A stretch of 64,000 nucleotides of DNA from an uncultured Acidimicrobiales bacterium (GCA_951813325.1 OX638350.1:2275954-2339953); one strand, 5' to 3'. Numbered from the stretch's first letter, positions 8,960 to 18,491 are shown. Made by a program: numbers and translations. The notes: generated by a model from the letters alone, not told the origin.

Positions 8960-10210
8960 TCAACCAAAGCCGAGCCCAGACCGCCCAGAACGCCGAAACC
9001 GCCACCCCGCCACAACAACCAACAACAACCCCGCAAAAACCCAAACCCAAACCCAAGAAAAACCGCCAGAACCCGCACACTTTGCAAAACCAACATAAGC
9101 TCGGAGTGAGTGCACCCAGAAATCACCGCACACGTCTCCGCCGTCCATATCTGTTTGGCCGGAGATTCGCCCGTCCTGGTACACTTCGGCTCCGCCGAAC
9201 ACCTGTGAACCGCCCCACACTCTTGCCTGGCCGTAGACGGCAGCATCGCCAAACACAGCAGTAGGCCGATACGAAGTCGCCAGAACGTCGTCACCCCACT
9301 CGTTTTGGAATTGCGGATCAACTATTTCCAACAACTCGTCAACTGCTTCCTCAATTCTACTCAAACTCCTATGCCACTGCAAAGTGATTTTCTCACCTGG
9401 GGTATACTCATAAGCTATGAAGACCAGGGAGTTTGTCCACAGTTTGCGGGCGGGGTCGTCGTTGTCGAACACGGGGCTGTAGAGGATATTGCCGTCGGCG
9501 TCTTCTCCGTTCCAGTGCTGCGAGTGGGACGAGTCGAACACCATTGCCTGGCCGCCCACTTGTGCCCGTCCGTAGATCCGCGCCGAGTCGAACACCTGCG
9601 CCTCGCCACCCACCACAGCGCTGCCATAGACCTCAGCGCTGCCGAATACCGCCGCGTTGCCGTCTACTACTGCGTCGCCGGACACTGCGGCGTCGTCGAA
9701 CACCGCCGCGTTTCCGGACACCAACGCGTCGTCCGACACTGCGGCGTCGTCGAACACCCGGGCGTCTCCGCCGACCCACGCGGCGCCCTCGTGGGCGAGG
9801 TTGCGCCCGGTTTGTATCCAGCCGCCCACATCGCCCCGCTTGGCCCTCACTACTTCCCCTCCGTCGGGCAGCTCCGCGACCACGTCGCGCAACGCCACAA
9901 CCCGGCACAGCCCCGCCCGGCCGCCGTGAACACACCCAAAACCGCCCCCCGCAACCCCGCCGTCTGAGACCGGAGCGGCCACGCTGTGGGCCACATCGAC
10001 GCAGTACTTCGCGTCCGCAACACCGTCGGGCACCGCACACGACTCCGGCACAGCCCCGCCCGAACCGCCCGACCCGCAACCCCCCAACACCAAACCCAGA
10101 AACACCACCGCCAAAACCCGGCCGCCACCCGGCCACCGCCGAACCGGAACCACCGCCGAACAGCCCGCGAAGCCTCGGACCGCGCTACGCACGACCAGCG
10201 GCTTTGCCAT
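8960..10210 (-). CDS. Short beta-helix lipoprotein, array copy 6 (with extra hexads)
   Basis: At 416 residues this is the longest short copy. It carries an additional run of hexads (VFDDAAVSDDALVSGNAAV followed by a near repeat) at the start of the beta-helix, so coil number varies between copies. Its loop begins SLVFIAYEYTPGEKITLQW, unique here, and continues with the HRSLSRIEEAVDELLEIV block shared with copies 3 and 5. Lipobox, cysteine pairs and Arg-rich tail are intact. ATG 10210 has GAGGTGG upstream. Confidence 0.8.
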   Translation of the reverse strand: MAKPLVVRSAVRGFAGCSAVVPVRRWPGGGRVLAVVFLGLVLGGCGSGGSGGAVPESCAVPDGVADAKYCVDVAHSVAAPVSDGGVAGGGFGCVHGGRAGLCRVVALRDVVAELPDGGEVVRAKRGDVGGWIQTGRNLAHEGAAWVGGDARVFDDAAVSDDALVSGNAAVFDDAAVSGDAVVDGNAAVFGSAEVYGSAVVGGEAQVFDSARIYGRAQVGGQAMVFDSSHSQHWNGEDADGNILYSPVFDNDDPARKLWTNSLVFIAYEYTPGEKITLQWHRSLSRIEEAVDELLEIVDPQFQNEWGDDVLATSYRPTAVFGDAAVYGQARVWGGSQVFGGAEVYQDGRISGQTDMDGGDVCGDFWVHSLRAYVGFAKCAGSGGFSWVWVWVFAGLLLVVVAGWRFRRSGRSGLGFG

Positions 10211-10237
10211 AGGCAGTTGCCACCTCACCCGCGGCCA

Positions 10238-11440
10238 TCAACCAAAGCCGAGCCCAGACCGCCCAGAACGCCGAAACCGCCACCCCGCCACAACTACCAG
10301 CAACAACCCCACAAAAACCCAAACCCAAACCCAAGAAAAGCCGCCAGAATCCGCACACTTTATAGAACCACCATAAGGAACTGAGTGCACCCAGGCATCA
10401 CTGCACACTTTTCCGCCGCCCAATATTGTTTGGCCGGAGATGCGCCCGTCCTGGTGAACCCTGGCTGGGCCGAACACGTATGACCCGCCCCACACTCTCG
10501 CCCGCCCGTGGACAACAGCATCGCCGTACACAGCAGTAGGGCGATACGGAAATACAACAACGCCGTCGTCCCACTCTTCCCGATTTGCCGGAACAAGCGT
10601 CTCGCCCAGCTCGCCGAGCCTTTCTGCTACTTCGCTCAAAGATGACACCCACTCCATTTGATCTGGAAAACTTGGGAAATTTTCATCGGGTATGACCGCG
10701 GGCGAGTTTGTCCATATCATGCGGGCAGGGTCGCCTTGTGCAAACACTGGAGCGAACACCAGTGCACCTGTCTGGTCCTCACCCGCATAATACCGGGACT
10801 CTGACAAGTCGAACACCATTGCCTGGCCGCTCACTTGTGCCCGGCCATAAACCCGCGCCGAGTCGAACACCTGCGCCTCCCCGCCCACCCGAGCGCTGCC
10901 AGACACCTCAGCGTTGCCGAACACCGCCGCATCGCCCGACACCAACGCGTCGCCGGACACCACGGCGCCGTCGAACACCCGGGCATCGCCGCCGACCCAC
11001 GCCGCACCCTCGTGGGCGAGGTTGCGCCCGCCTTGTATCCAGCCGCCCACATCGCCCCGCTTGGCCCTTGCGACCTTCTCCCCGTCGGGCAGCTCCGCAA
11101 CCACGTCGCGCAGCGCCACAACCCGGCACAGCCCCGCCCGGCCCCCGTGAACACACCCCACACCGCCCCCCGCAACCCCGCCGTCTGATACCGGCGCGGC
11201 CACGCTGCGGGCCACGTCGACGCAGTACTTCGCATCCACAACACCGTCGGGCACCACACACGACTCCGGCACAACCCCGCCCGAACCACCCGACCCGCAC
11301 CCCCCCAACACCAACCCCACAACCACCACCGCCACGACAACCCGGCCGCCACCCCACCCCCGCCAAACCGGCCGCCCCGCCGAACAGCCCGCGAAACCCC
11401 ACACCGCGCTAAGCACGACTAGAGGCTTTGCTAGATGCAA
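10238..11440 (-). CDS. Short beta-helix lipoprotein, array copy 7 (start codon altered)
   Basis: A sibling with the most divergent loop (YYAGEDQTGALVFAPVFAQG, then PAVIPDENFPSFPDQMEW). All family features follow, including lipobox LVLGGC and RFRRSGRSG tail. The usual start (CCT ATG GCA AAG in the siblings) is changed to CCT CTA TGG GTA TTG CAT CTA GCA AAG. The nearest in-frame candidate is TTG at 11440, giving 400 residues like its siblings; a TTG at 11521 is also open but unlike the family. The start overlaps the last 32 bases of the giant gene (its stop is at 11409). Expression may depend on coupling or be lost. Confidence 0.7.
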   Translation of the reverse strand: MHLAKPLVVLSAVWGFAGCSAGRPVWRGWGGGRVVVAVVVVGLVLGGCGSGGSGGVVPESCVVPDGVVDAKYCVDVARSVAAPVSDGGVAGGGVGCVHGGRAGLCRVVALRDVVAELPDGEKVARAKRGDVGGWIQGGRNLAHEGAAWVGGDARVFDGAVVSGDALVSGDAAVFGNAEVSGSARVGGEAQVFDSARVYGRAQVSGQAMVFDLSESRYYAGEDQTGALVFAPVFAQGDPARMIWTNSPAVIPDENFPSFPDQMEWVSSLSEVAERLGELGETLVPANREEWDDGVVVFPYRPTAVYGDAVVHGRARVWGGSYVFGPARVHQDGRISGQTILGGGKVCSDAWVHSVPYGGSIKCADSGGFSWVWVWVFVGLLLVVVAGWRFRRSGRSGLGFG

Positions 11441-14400
11441 TACCCATAGAGGCAGTTGCCACCTGCTTGGCGAAACAAGCCGTGCTAATAGCGACACCGG
11501 CGAAGCTCGCACCCGCGGCAAAAGTAACTAACCCCGCGCCATAACATGCCAGTGTAGTCCAAGAGAGACCACCAGAACCAGCACATTCCGAAGCAATTCC
11601 AAACGTTCCGATTGCGTTTAGCCAGACGTCATCGCACACTTGTCCACCGCTCATATTCGTTTGGGCGGATATACGCCCGCTTTGACGTACCTGTCCGCCA
11701 AACACATGTGACCCACCCCACACTCTCGCGTGGCCATAAACAACAGCATCGCCGAACACGTCGGTAGGCTGATACGGAAGTATCGAAATGGTATCATCCC
11801 ATTCGTCTAAGATTGGTGGAACAAGCGGGTCGAATAGCTCATCTACCTTATCCACAATATTGCTCAGAGATTCAACCCAGTCCATATCATCAGGATAATC
11901 TGGAAAATTTTGATCGGGTATGATAACTCGTGAGTTTGTCCACAGTACGCGGGCGGGGTCTTTGTTGTCGAATACATCCCGTTTGAGGGTATTGCCGTTG
12001 GCGTCTTCTCCAATCCAATACTGCGAGTTGGAAAAGTCGAACACCATGGCGTGACCGTATACTTCGGCGTTGCCGTACACTTCGGCGCCGTCGAACACTT
12101 GCGCGTTGCCGTGGATTTTGGTTTCTTCGCCGAAGATTTTGGCCGAGCCGAACACTTTGGCGTGCCCGGTTACCGTGGCTGTTTCGTACACTTCTGCTTT
12201 GCCGAACACCCGGGCGTTCTCGGACACGGTGGCATTGCCAGACACTTTGGCGTCGCCGTAGACCCGCGGAGAGTAGTGGAACACGGCGTTGGGATCGCGA
12301 GGGGCGGCGGCGACCACTTTGGCCCGCTGCGACACGCGGGCATTTCCGTACACTTCGGTGCGGTCGGCACGGTTTTCGGGGAAGTGGGTGCCCTCCACCA
12401 CCGCTCCGTCTTTGACGATGGCGTCGCCGTACACCAGGGCTGCACCCGCAATCACGACCCCGTAGTAGCTGGCCAAAAAGTCGTCGTCGTCGCTGTTCTC
12501 AGCCAGGGCATTGAGCGTCCTGCCAGCGCTGAACACGTGGGCATCGTCGTACACCTCGGCCCCGCTGCCCACCAGCACCGACCCGGACACCCGGGCGCGG
12601 CCGTGCACCTTGGCATAGTTGAAAACCTCGGCTGTGCCGCTCACCTGGGCGTCGCCGTACACCTCGACCTCGTCGCCGTACACCTCGGCCTGGCCGGTCA
12701 CCGTGGCCCGGTCGTACACCTTGGCCTTGCCGTGCACCTTGGCCTTGCCTAGCACCGAGGGCCCGCCTTTGGGCTTCTCGTCGCTGCAAACCTTGGCGTC
12801 GCCGTACACCTCGACCTCTTCGCCGCGCACCACAGCCCCGCCGCACACCTCGGCCTTGCCGTACACCTTGGCCTTGCCCGACACCGAGGCGTCGCCGTAC
12901 ACCTTCGCCCTGTCGTACACCTTCGCCTGCTCCGACACCCGGGCGCGGCCGTACACCTTCGCCCTGTCGTACACCTCGGCCCGCCCCGACACCCAGGCGT
13001 TGCCGTACACCTTGGCCCGCTCATCGCGATGCAACGGCAGCCGGCCCAGCGTCGTCGGGAACGCCGCATCCTTATAATAGGTAAAATTATAGGTTTCGGT
13101 GTCGCCGGACACCACGGCCCCCTCGCCGTCCACGAAGGCCTCGCCGTACACCGAGCCCGTGACGGTGACGCGGCCGGAGACCCTGGCGTGGTCGTAGACG
13201 AAGGCGTTGCCCTCCACCACGGCGTCGCCGTACACCCAAGCGTTGCCGTAGACAAAAGCGTTGCCCCTCACGACGGCATTTCCGGCCACCCAGGCGTCGC
13301 CGGCCACCCAGGCGTCGTCGGCCAAGCTGGCCGAATCGGCCATCCCGCCGCCCGGGTCGCCCTTTCTCACCAGGACCAAGTTCCCATCGTGGTCCACCTT
13401 GACCCGGTCGCGGTCAGAATAGATGCGCTTCACCTGGGGGGAGAAGTACTGCTTGGTCCCGATGCCGCCGCCGGGCGCGTCCCCCGCGCCGCCTTCGGGC
13501 ACATCCATCAGCTCGTCCTCGGCAACGCAAAACGTCAAGCCTTCGGGCACATCACACGAATCGGGCAACGGCAACGGCTCAACCGTCTCGCAAACCCGGG
13601 TCACCCCAGCAGACCACCCCTTGGCGCCCCCCGCCTGAACCTCGACCTCCTTTTGAACCTCCACGGTGTACGCAGTGCTGTAAGCCAGACCGCCGAAAAC
13701 AGCTATAGCACCATCGATCTCGTCCCAAGCCGTCCAATCCCCAACCCCGGGACCCACACTGCGCCGGACCCGGTGCCTCGACGTGTCCTCCAACTCACCC
13801 CACACAGCAACAAACGTGCTCGTGCCCACAACGCAATCCAACACCAAACCAACCCCGCCAGCAGTGGCACAGGTCTCAACCGCGGTTTCACCCCAATGGG
13901 AGCCATCGCCAGCTTGAACCTCAACCTCATATGAAGTCGAGGCGCCCAGACCCCCGAAAGTGAATTCGGTGCCGACAACGACTGCCCGCTTTCCGCCGAG
14001 CCACACCTGGTACCGCGTTGCCCCCTCCACCTCCTCCCACGACACAGTAATGCTGTCGGCAGTGGCCGAACACGAGACAACCGGCGCGCCGAACCGAACC
14101 AACGTCGCGCAATACACCCCCGCCCACTCCTGGGGGTCACCGTCTTTGTTGGCGTGGACGCTCACAAAATACGTCGTGTCCGCGGCCAGCCCCGAAAACG
14201 TCACCGACGTGCCCGTCGTGGTCTGCTCGGTCTGCTCGCTGCCCGCCACCGCCAACTGCACCTTCGCCGTGTAACCCGTCGCCCCCGTCACCGGATTCCA
14301 CGAGAACGCAATGCTCGACGACGTCGCCGAACACGCCAAACCATCCGGCGGCACCAACAACGTCGTGCAATCCACCCCCGCCCACTCCTGGGGGTCACCG

Positions 14401-17400
14401 TCTTTGTTGGCGTGGACGCTCACAAAATACGTCGTGTCCGCGGCCAGCCCCGAAAACGTCACCGACGTGCCCGTCGTGGTCTGCTCGGTCTGCTCGCTGC
14501 CCGCCACCGCCAACTGCACCTTCGCCGTGTAACCCGTCGCCCCCGTCACCGGATTCCACGAGAACGCAATGCTCGACGACGTCACCGCACAACCCAAACC
14601 ATCCGGCGCCGCCAACAACGTCGTGCAATCCACCCCCGCCCACTCCTGGGGGTCACCGTCTTTGTTGGCGTGGACGCTCACAAAATACGTCGTGTCCGCG
14701 GCCAGCCCCGAAAACGTCACCGACGTCGCCGACATGCCCGTCGTGGTCTGCTCGGTCTGCTCGCTGCCCGCCACCGCCAACTGCACCTTCGCCGTGTAAC
14801 CCGTCGCCCCCACAACCGCATCCCACGAAAACACAATGCTCGACGACGTCACCGCACAACCCAAACCCTCCGGCGCCGCCAACACCGTCGAGCAATCCAC
14901 CCCCGCCCACTCCTGGGCGACACCGTCCACATTGGAATGAACGCTCACAAAATACGTCGTGTCCGCGGCCAGCCCCGAAAACGTCACCGACGTCGCCGAC
15001 ATGCCCGTCGTGGTCTGCTCGGTCTGCTCGCTGCCCGCCACCGCCAACTGCACCTTCGCCGTGTAACCCGTCGCCCCCACAACCGCATCCCACGAAAACA
15101 CAATGCTCGACGACGTCACCGCACAACCCAAACCCTCCGGCGCCGCCAACACCGTCGAGCAATCCACCCCCGCCCACTCCTGGGCGACACCGTCCACATT
15201 GGAATGAACGCTCACAAAATACGTCGTGCCCGCGGCCAGCCCCGAAAACGTCACCGACGTCGCCGACATGCCCGTCGTGGTCTGCTCGGTCTGCTCGCTG
15301 CCCGCCACCGCCAACTGCACCTTCGCCGTGTAACCCGTCGCCCCCACAACCGCATCCCACGAAAACACAATGCTCGACGACGTCACCGCACAACCCAAAC
15401 CCTCCGGCGCCGCCAACACCGTCGAGCAATCCACCCCCGCCCACTCCTGGGCGACACCGTCCACATTGGAATGAACGCTCACAAAATACGTCGTGCCCGC
15501 GGCCAGCCCCGAAAACGTCACCGACGTCGCCGACATGCCCGTCGTGGTCTGCTCGGTCTGCTCGCTGCCCGCCACCGCCAACTGCACCTTCGCCGTGTAA
15601 CCCGTCGCCCCCACAACCGCATCCCACGAAAACACAATGCTCGACGACGTCACCGCACAACCCAAACCCTCCGGCGCCGCCAACACCGTCGAGCAATCCA
15701 CCCCCGCCCACTCCTGGGCGACACCGTCCACATTGGAATGAACGCTCACAAAATACGTCGTGCCCGCGGCCAGCCCCGAAAACGTCACCGACGTCGCCGA
15801 CATGCCCGTCGTGGTCTGCTCGGTCTGCTCGCTGCCCGCCACCGCCAACTGCACCTTCGCCGTGTAACCCGTCGCCCCCACAACCGCATCCCACGAAAAC
15901 ACAATGCTCGACGACGTCACCGCACAACCCAAACCCTCCGGCGCCGCCAACACCGTCGAGCAATATCTCCAATTGTACCCGCCCCAAGCGGAAGCGGTGC
16001 CCGCCTGCACGATCACCAGATACGAGGTCCCCGACGCGAGATTGGTGAACGTGTGCGACGTGCCGGTCTTCGTAGTCCACCCGCTACCCCGGCTCACCTG
16101 ATACCTCGTCGCCCCCGACACCGCATCCCACGAGAACACAATGCTGCTCGACGTCACCGAACACGCCAACCCCGTCGGCGCCGCCACCAATGTCGTGCAG
16201 TCCACCCCCGCCCACTCCTGGGCGACACCGTCCACATTGGAATGAACGCTCACAAAATACGTCGTGCCCGCGGCCAGCCCCGAAAACGTCACCGACGTGC
16301 CCGTCGTGGTCTGCTCGGTCTGCTCGCTGCCCGCCACCGCCAACTGCACCTTCGCCGTGTAACCCGTCGCCCCCACAACCGCATCCCACGAAAACACAAT
16401 GCTCGAAGACGTCACCGAACACGCCAAACCCTCCGGCGCCGCCAACACCGTCGAGCAGTTCACCCCCGCCCACTCCTGGGCGACGCCGTCCACATTGGAA
16501 TGAACGCTCACATAATACGTCGTGCCCGCGGCCAGCCCCGAAAACGTCACCGACGTGCCCGTCGTGGTCTGCTCGGTCTGCTCGCTGCCCGCCACCGCCA
16601 ACTGCACCTTCGCCGTGTAACCCGTCGCCCCCGTCACCGCATCCCACGAAAACACAATGCTCGACGACGTCACCGAACACGCCAAACCCTCCGGCGCCGC
16701 CAACACCGTCGAGCAATATCTCCAATTGTACCCGCCCCAAGCGGAAGCGGTGCCCGCCTGCACGATCACCAGATACGAGGTCCCCGACGCGAGATTGGTG
16801 AACGTGTGCGACGTGCCGGTCGTCGTAGTCCACCCGCTACCCCGGCTCACCCGATACCTCGTCGCCCCCGACACCGCATCCCACGAGAACACAATGCTGC
16901 TCGACGTCACCGAACACGCCAAACCCGTCGGCGCCGCCACCAATGTCGTGCAATATTTCCAGTTGTACCCGCCCCATGTGGAAGCGGTGCCCGCCTGCAC
17001 GATCATCACGTACGAGGTCCCCGACGCGAGATCGGTGAACGTGTGCGACGTGCCGGTCGTCGTCGTAGCCCACCCGCTACCCCGGCTCACCCGATACCTC
17101 GTCGCCCCCGACACCGCATCCCACGAGAACACAATGCTGCTCGACGTCACCGAACACGCCAAACCCGTCGGCGCCGCCACCAATGTCGTGCAATTCACCC
17201 CCGCCCAGTGCTGCGCGACACCGTCTACGTTGGAATGAACGCTCACAAAATAGGTGGTATTCGCCGACAGCCCCGAAAACGTCACCGACGTGCCCGTCGT
17301 GGTCTGCTCGGTCTGCTGGCTGCCCGCCACCGCCAACTGCACCTTCGCCGTGTAATCCGTCGCCCCCGTCACCGCATTCCACGAGAACACGATGCTGGAC

Positions 17401-18491
17401 GACGTCACCGAACACGCCAAACCCGTCGGCGCAGGCAACACCGATGCCCCACAAGGAAAGCTCGGCAGACACGGCTTCGATCTCCCGGAATCGGGAAGCG
17501 GCTGAGGTGGCGGCCCCGCAACCGCCTTCACCGGCACGGGCTTCACACTAATACCATCCGGACCAGGACCCGCAACCGCCTTCACCGGCACCGGCACCAC
17601 ACCAACACCATCCGGACCAGGACCCGCAACCGCCTTCACCGACACCGGCACCACACCAACACCATCCGGACCAGGACCCGCAACCGCCTTCACCGACACC
17701 GGCACCACACCAACACCATCCGGACCAGGACCCGCAACCGCCTTCACCGACACCGGCACCACACCAACACCATCCGGACCAGGACCCGCAACCGCCTTCA
17801 CCGACACCGGCACCACACCAACACCATCCGGACCAGGACCCGCAACCGCCTTCACCGACACCGGCACCACACCAACACCATCCGGACCAGGACCCGCAAC
17901 CGCCTTCACCGACACCGGCACCACACCAACACCATCCGGACCAGGACCCGCAACCGCCTTCACCGACACCGGCACCACACCAACACCATCCGGACCAGGA
18001 CCCGCAACCGCCTTCACCGACACCGGCACCACACCAACACCATCCGGACCAGGACCCGCAACCGCCTTCACCGACACCGGCACCACACCAACACCATCCG
18101 GACCAGGACCCGCAACCGCCTTCACCGACACCGGCACCACACCAACACCATCCGGACCAGGACCCGCAACCGCCTTCACCGACACCGGCACCACACCAAC
18201 ACCATCCGGACCAGGACCCGCAACCGCCTTCACCGGCACCGGCACCACACCAACACCATCCGGACCAGGACCCGCAACCGCCTTCACCGGCACCGGCACC
18301 TCGCCGTCTGGCAATCTGCCAGAGCCATCCAAGTACTGGCCTTCAGCAGGCGGCGCTCCCTGCTCCCCATCAACAGGGATCGGCGTGGATTCGCCTGAGC
18401 CAACTGCCCCCTCTGGCTGCGCCCCCACAGGCACGGCCAAACCAGCCAATACCACAACAAACACCGCGACAACAGCTGCTACACGCTTCAT
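11409..18491 (-). CDS. Giant secreted repeat protein: Pro/Gly repeats, FnIII-like domains, beta-helix
   Basis: A 2360-residue protein. Residues 1-25 are a signal peptide (MKRVAAVVAVFVVVLAGLAV, then an AxA-like site PVGA). Residues of about 64-325 are 14 copies of an 18-residue unit, VPVSVKAVAGPGPDGVGV, plus a partial one. Residues of about 350-1640 are some 15 FnIII-like domains, each starting like APTGLACSVTSSSIVFSW and ending in a cysteine (VNC, VDC or YC), which suggests one disulfide per domain. Residues of about 1685-2300 form a hexad beta-helix (VYGDA, VSGNA). The end has CAGSGGLSW and a hydrophobic stretch without the Arg cluster of the short copies. Probably a long surface stalk or adhesin (inference). 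It is the first gene of the array; ATG 18491 is preceded by CAGGG. Confidence 0.82.
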   Translation of the reverse strand: MKRVAAVVAVFVVVLAGLAVPVGAQPEGAVGSGESTPIPVDGEQGAPPAEGQYLDGSGRLPDGEVPVPVKAVAGPGPDGVGVVPVPVKAVAGPGPDGVGVVPVSVKAVAGPGPDGVGVVPVSVKAVAGPGPDGVGVVPVSVKAVAGPGPDGVGVVPVSVKAVAGPGPDGVGVVPVSVKAVAGPGPDGVGVVPVSVKAVAGPGPDGVGVVPVSVKAVAGPGPDGVGVVPVSVKAVAGPGPDGVGVVPVSVKAVAGPGPDGVGVVPVSVKAVAGPGPDGVGVVPVSVKAVAGPGPDGVGVVPVPVKAVAGPGPDGISVKPVPVKAVAGPPPQPLPDSGRSKPCLPSFPCGASVLPAPTGLACSVTSSSIVFSWNAVTGATDYTAKVQLAVAGSQQTEQTTTGTSVTFSGLSANTTYFVSVHSNVDGVAQHWAGVNCTTLVAAPTGLACSVTSSSIVFSWDAVSGATRYRVSRGSGWATTTTGTSHTFTDLASGTSYVMIVQAGTASTWGGYNWKYCTTLVAAPTGLACSVTSSSIVFSWDAVSGATRYRVSRGSGWTTTTGTSHTFTNLASGTSYLVIVQAGTASAWGGYNWRYCSTVLAAPEGLACSVTSSSIVFSWDAVTGATGYTAKVQLAVAGSEQTEQTTTGTSVTFSGLAAGTTYYVSVHSNVDGVAQEWAGVNCSTVLAAPEGLACSVTSSSIVFSWDAVVGATGYTAKVQLAVAGSEQTEQTTTGTSVTFSGLAAGTTYFVSVHSNVDGVAQEWAGVDCTTLVAAPTGLACSVTSSSIVFSWDAVSGATRYQVSRGSGWTTKTGTSHTFTNLASGTSYLVIVQAGTASAWGGYNWRYCSTVLAAPEGLGCAVTSSSIVFSWDAVVGATGYTAKVQLAVAGSEQTEQTTTGMSATSVTFSGLAAGTTYFVSVHSNVDGVAQEWAGVDCSTVLAAPEGLGCAVTSSSIVFSWDAVVGATGYTAKVQLAVAGSEQTEQTTTGMSATSVTFSGLAAGTTYFVSVHSNVDGVAQEWAGVDCSTVLAAPEGLGCAVTSSSIVFSWDAVVGATGYTAKVQLAVAGSEQTEQTTTGMSATSVTFSGLAAGTTYFVSVHSNVDGVAQEWAGVDCSTVLAAPEGLGCAVTSSSIVFSWDAVVGATGYTAKVQLAVAGSEQTEQTTTGMSATSVTFSGLAADTTYFVSVHSNVDGVAQEWAGVDCSTVLAAPEGLGCAVTSSSIVFSWDAVVGATGYTAKVQLAVAGSEQTEQTTTGMSATSVTFSGLAADTTYFVSVHANKDGDPQEWAGVDCTTLLAAPDGLGCAVTSSSIAFSWNPVTGATGYTAKVQLAVAGSEQTEQTTTGTSVTFSGLAADTTYFVSVHANKDGDPQEWAGVDCTTLLVPPDGLACSATSSSIAFSWNPVTGATGYTAKVQLAVAGSEQTEQTTTGTSVTFSGLAADTTYFVSVHANKDGDPQEWAGVYCATLVRFGAPVVSCSATADSITVSWEEVEGATRYQVWLGGKRAVVVGTEFTFGGLGASTSYEVEVQAGDGSHWGETAVETCATAGGVGLVLDCVVGTSTFVAVWGELEDTSRHRVRRSVGPGVGDWTAWDEIDGAIAVFGGLAYSTAYTVEVQKEVEVQAGGAKGWSAGVTRVCETVEPLPLPDSCDVPEGLTFCVAEDELMDVPEGGAGDAPGGGIGTKQYFSPQVKRIYSDRDRVKVDHDGNLVLVRKGDPGGGMADSASLADDAWVAGDAWVAGNAVVRGNAFVYGNAWVYGDAVVEGNAFVYDHARVSGRVTVTGSVYGEAFVDGEGAVVSGDTETYNFTYYKDAAFPTTLGRLPLHRDERAKVYGNAWVSGRAEVYDRAKVYGRARVSEQAKVYDRAKVYGDASVSGKAKVYGKAEVCGGAVVRGEEVEVYGDAKVCSDEKPKGGPSVLGKAKVHGKAKVYDRATVTGQAEVYGDEVEVYGDAQVSGTAEVFNYAKVHGRARVSGSVLVGSGAEVYDDAHVFSAGRTLNALAENSDDDDFLASYYGVVIAGAALVYGDAIVKDGAVVEGTHFPENRADRTEVYGNARVSQRAKVVAAAPRDPNAVFHYSPRVYGDAKVSGNATVSENARVFGKAEVYETATVTGHAKVFGSAKIFGEETKIHGNAQVFDGAEVYGNAEVYGHAMVFDFSNSQYWIGEDANGNTLKRDVFDNKDPARVLWTNSRVIIPDQNFPDYPDDMDWVESLSNIVDKVDELFDPLVPPILDEWDDTISILPYQPTDVFGDAVVYGHARVWGGSHVFGGQVRQSGRISAQTNMSGGQVCDDVWLNAIGTFGIASECAGSGGLSWTTLACYGAGLVTFAAGASFAGVAISTACFAKQVATASMGIASSKASSRA
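14130..17430 (-). repeat. Tandem FnIII-domain coding repeats, partly 267-bp identical units
   Basis: About 13 domain-length units run in tandem. From about 14881 to 15960 the same segment recurs every 267 bases (89 codons) almost unchanged: the stretch AACACCGTCGAGCAATCC begins at 14881, 15148, 15415 and 15682. The near identity, including third codon positions, points to recent expansion or gene conversion. Confidence 0.88.
17517..18302 (-). repeat. 54-bp tandem repeat encoding an 18-residue Pro/Gly unit
   Basis: Eleven consecutive 54-base units (GACACC at 17641 to GACACC at 18181) are essentially identical. Two variant units lie on the N-terminal side and two on the C-terminal side, with Ser to Pro changes and a degenerate end GISVKPV. 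The unit length is a multiple of three, so copy-number changes keep the frame. It encodes VPVSVKAVAGPGPDGVGV. Confidence 0.92.

Larger units (their letters stand above)
1..18491 (-). repeat. Tandem array of paralogous beta-helix surface-protein genes
   Basis: Eight short copies (seven complete) have start codons spaced 1212 to 1231 bases apart where adjacent (94, 1321, 2539, 3770, 5000, 6212; then 10210, 11440). One truncated long copy lies between, and the giant gene heads the set. Intergenic gaps are 27-28 bases with a common sequence containing GAGGTGG, or the genes overlap. No transposase is present. The whole 18 kb is probably one transcription unit or a few. Confidence 0.85.

Noticed and set aside
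17517..18302. Possible CRISPR array
   Set aside because: The repeats are 54 bases with no unique spacers and are in frame within a coding region.
14154..18398. A 1414-codon plus-strand open frame rich in Arg and His
   Set aside because: It is the antisense of the 54-bp and FnIII repeats of the giant gene; the minus strand has the signal peptide and recognisable domains.
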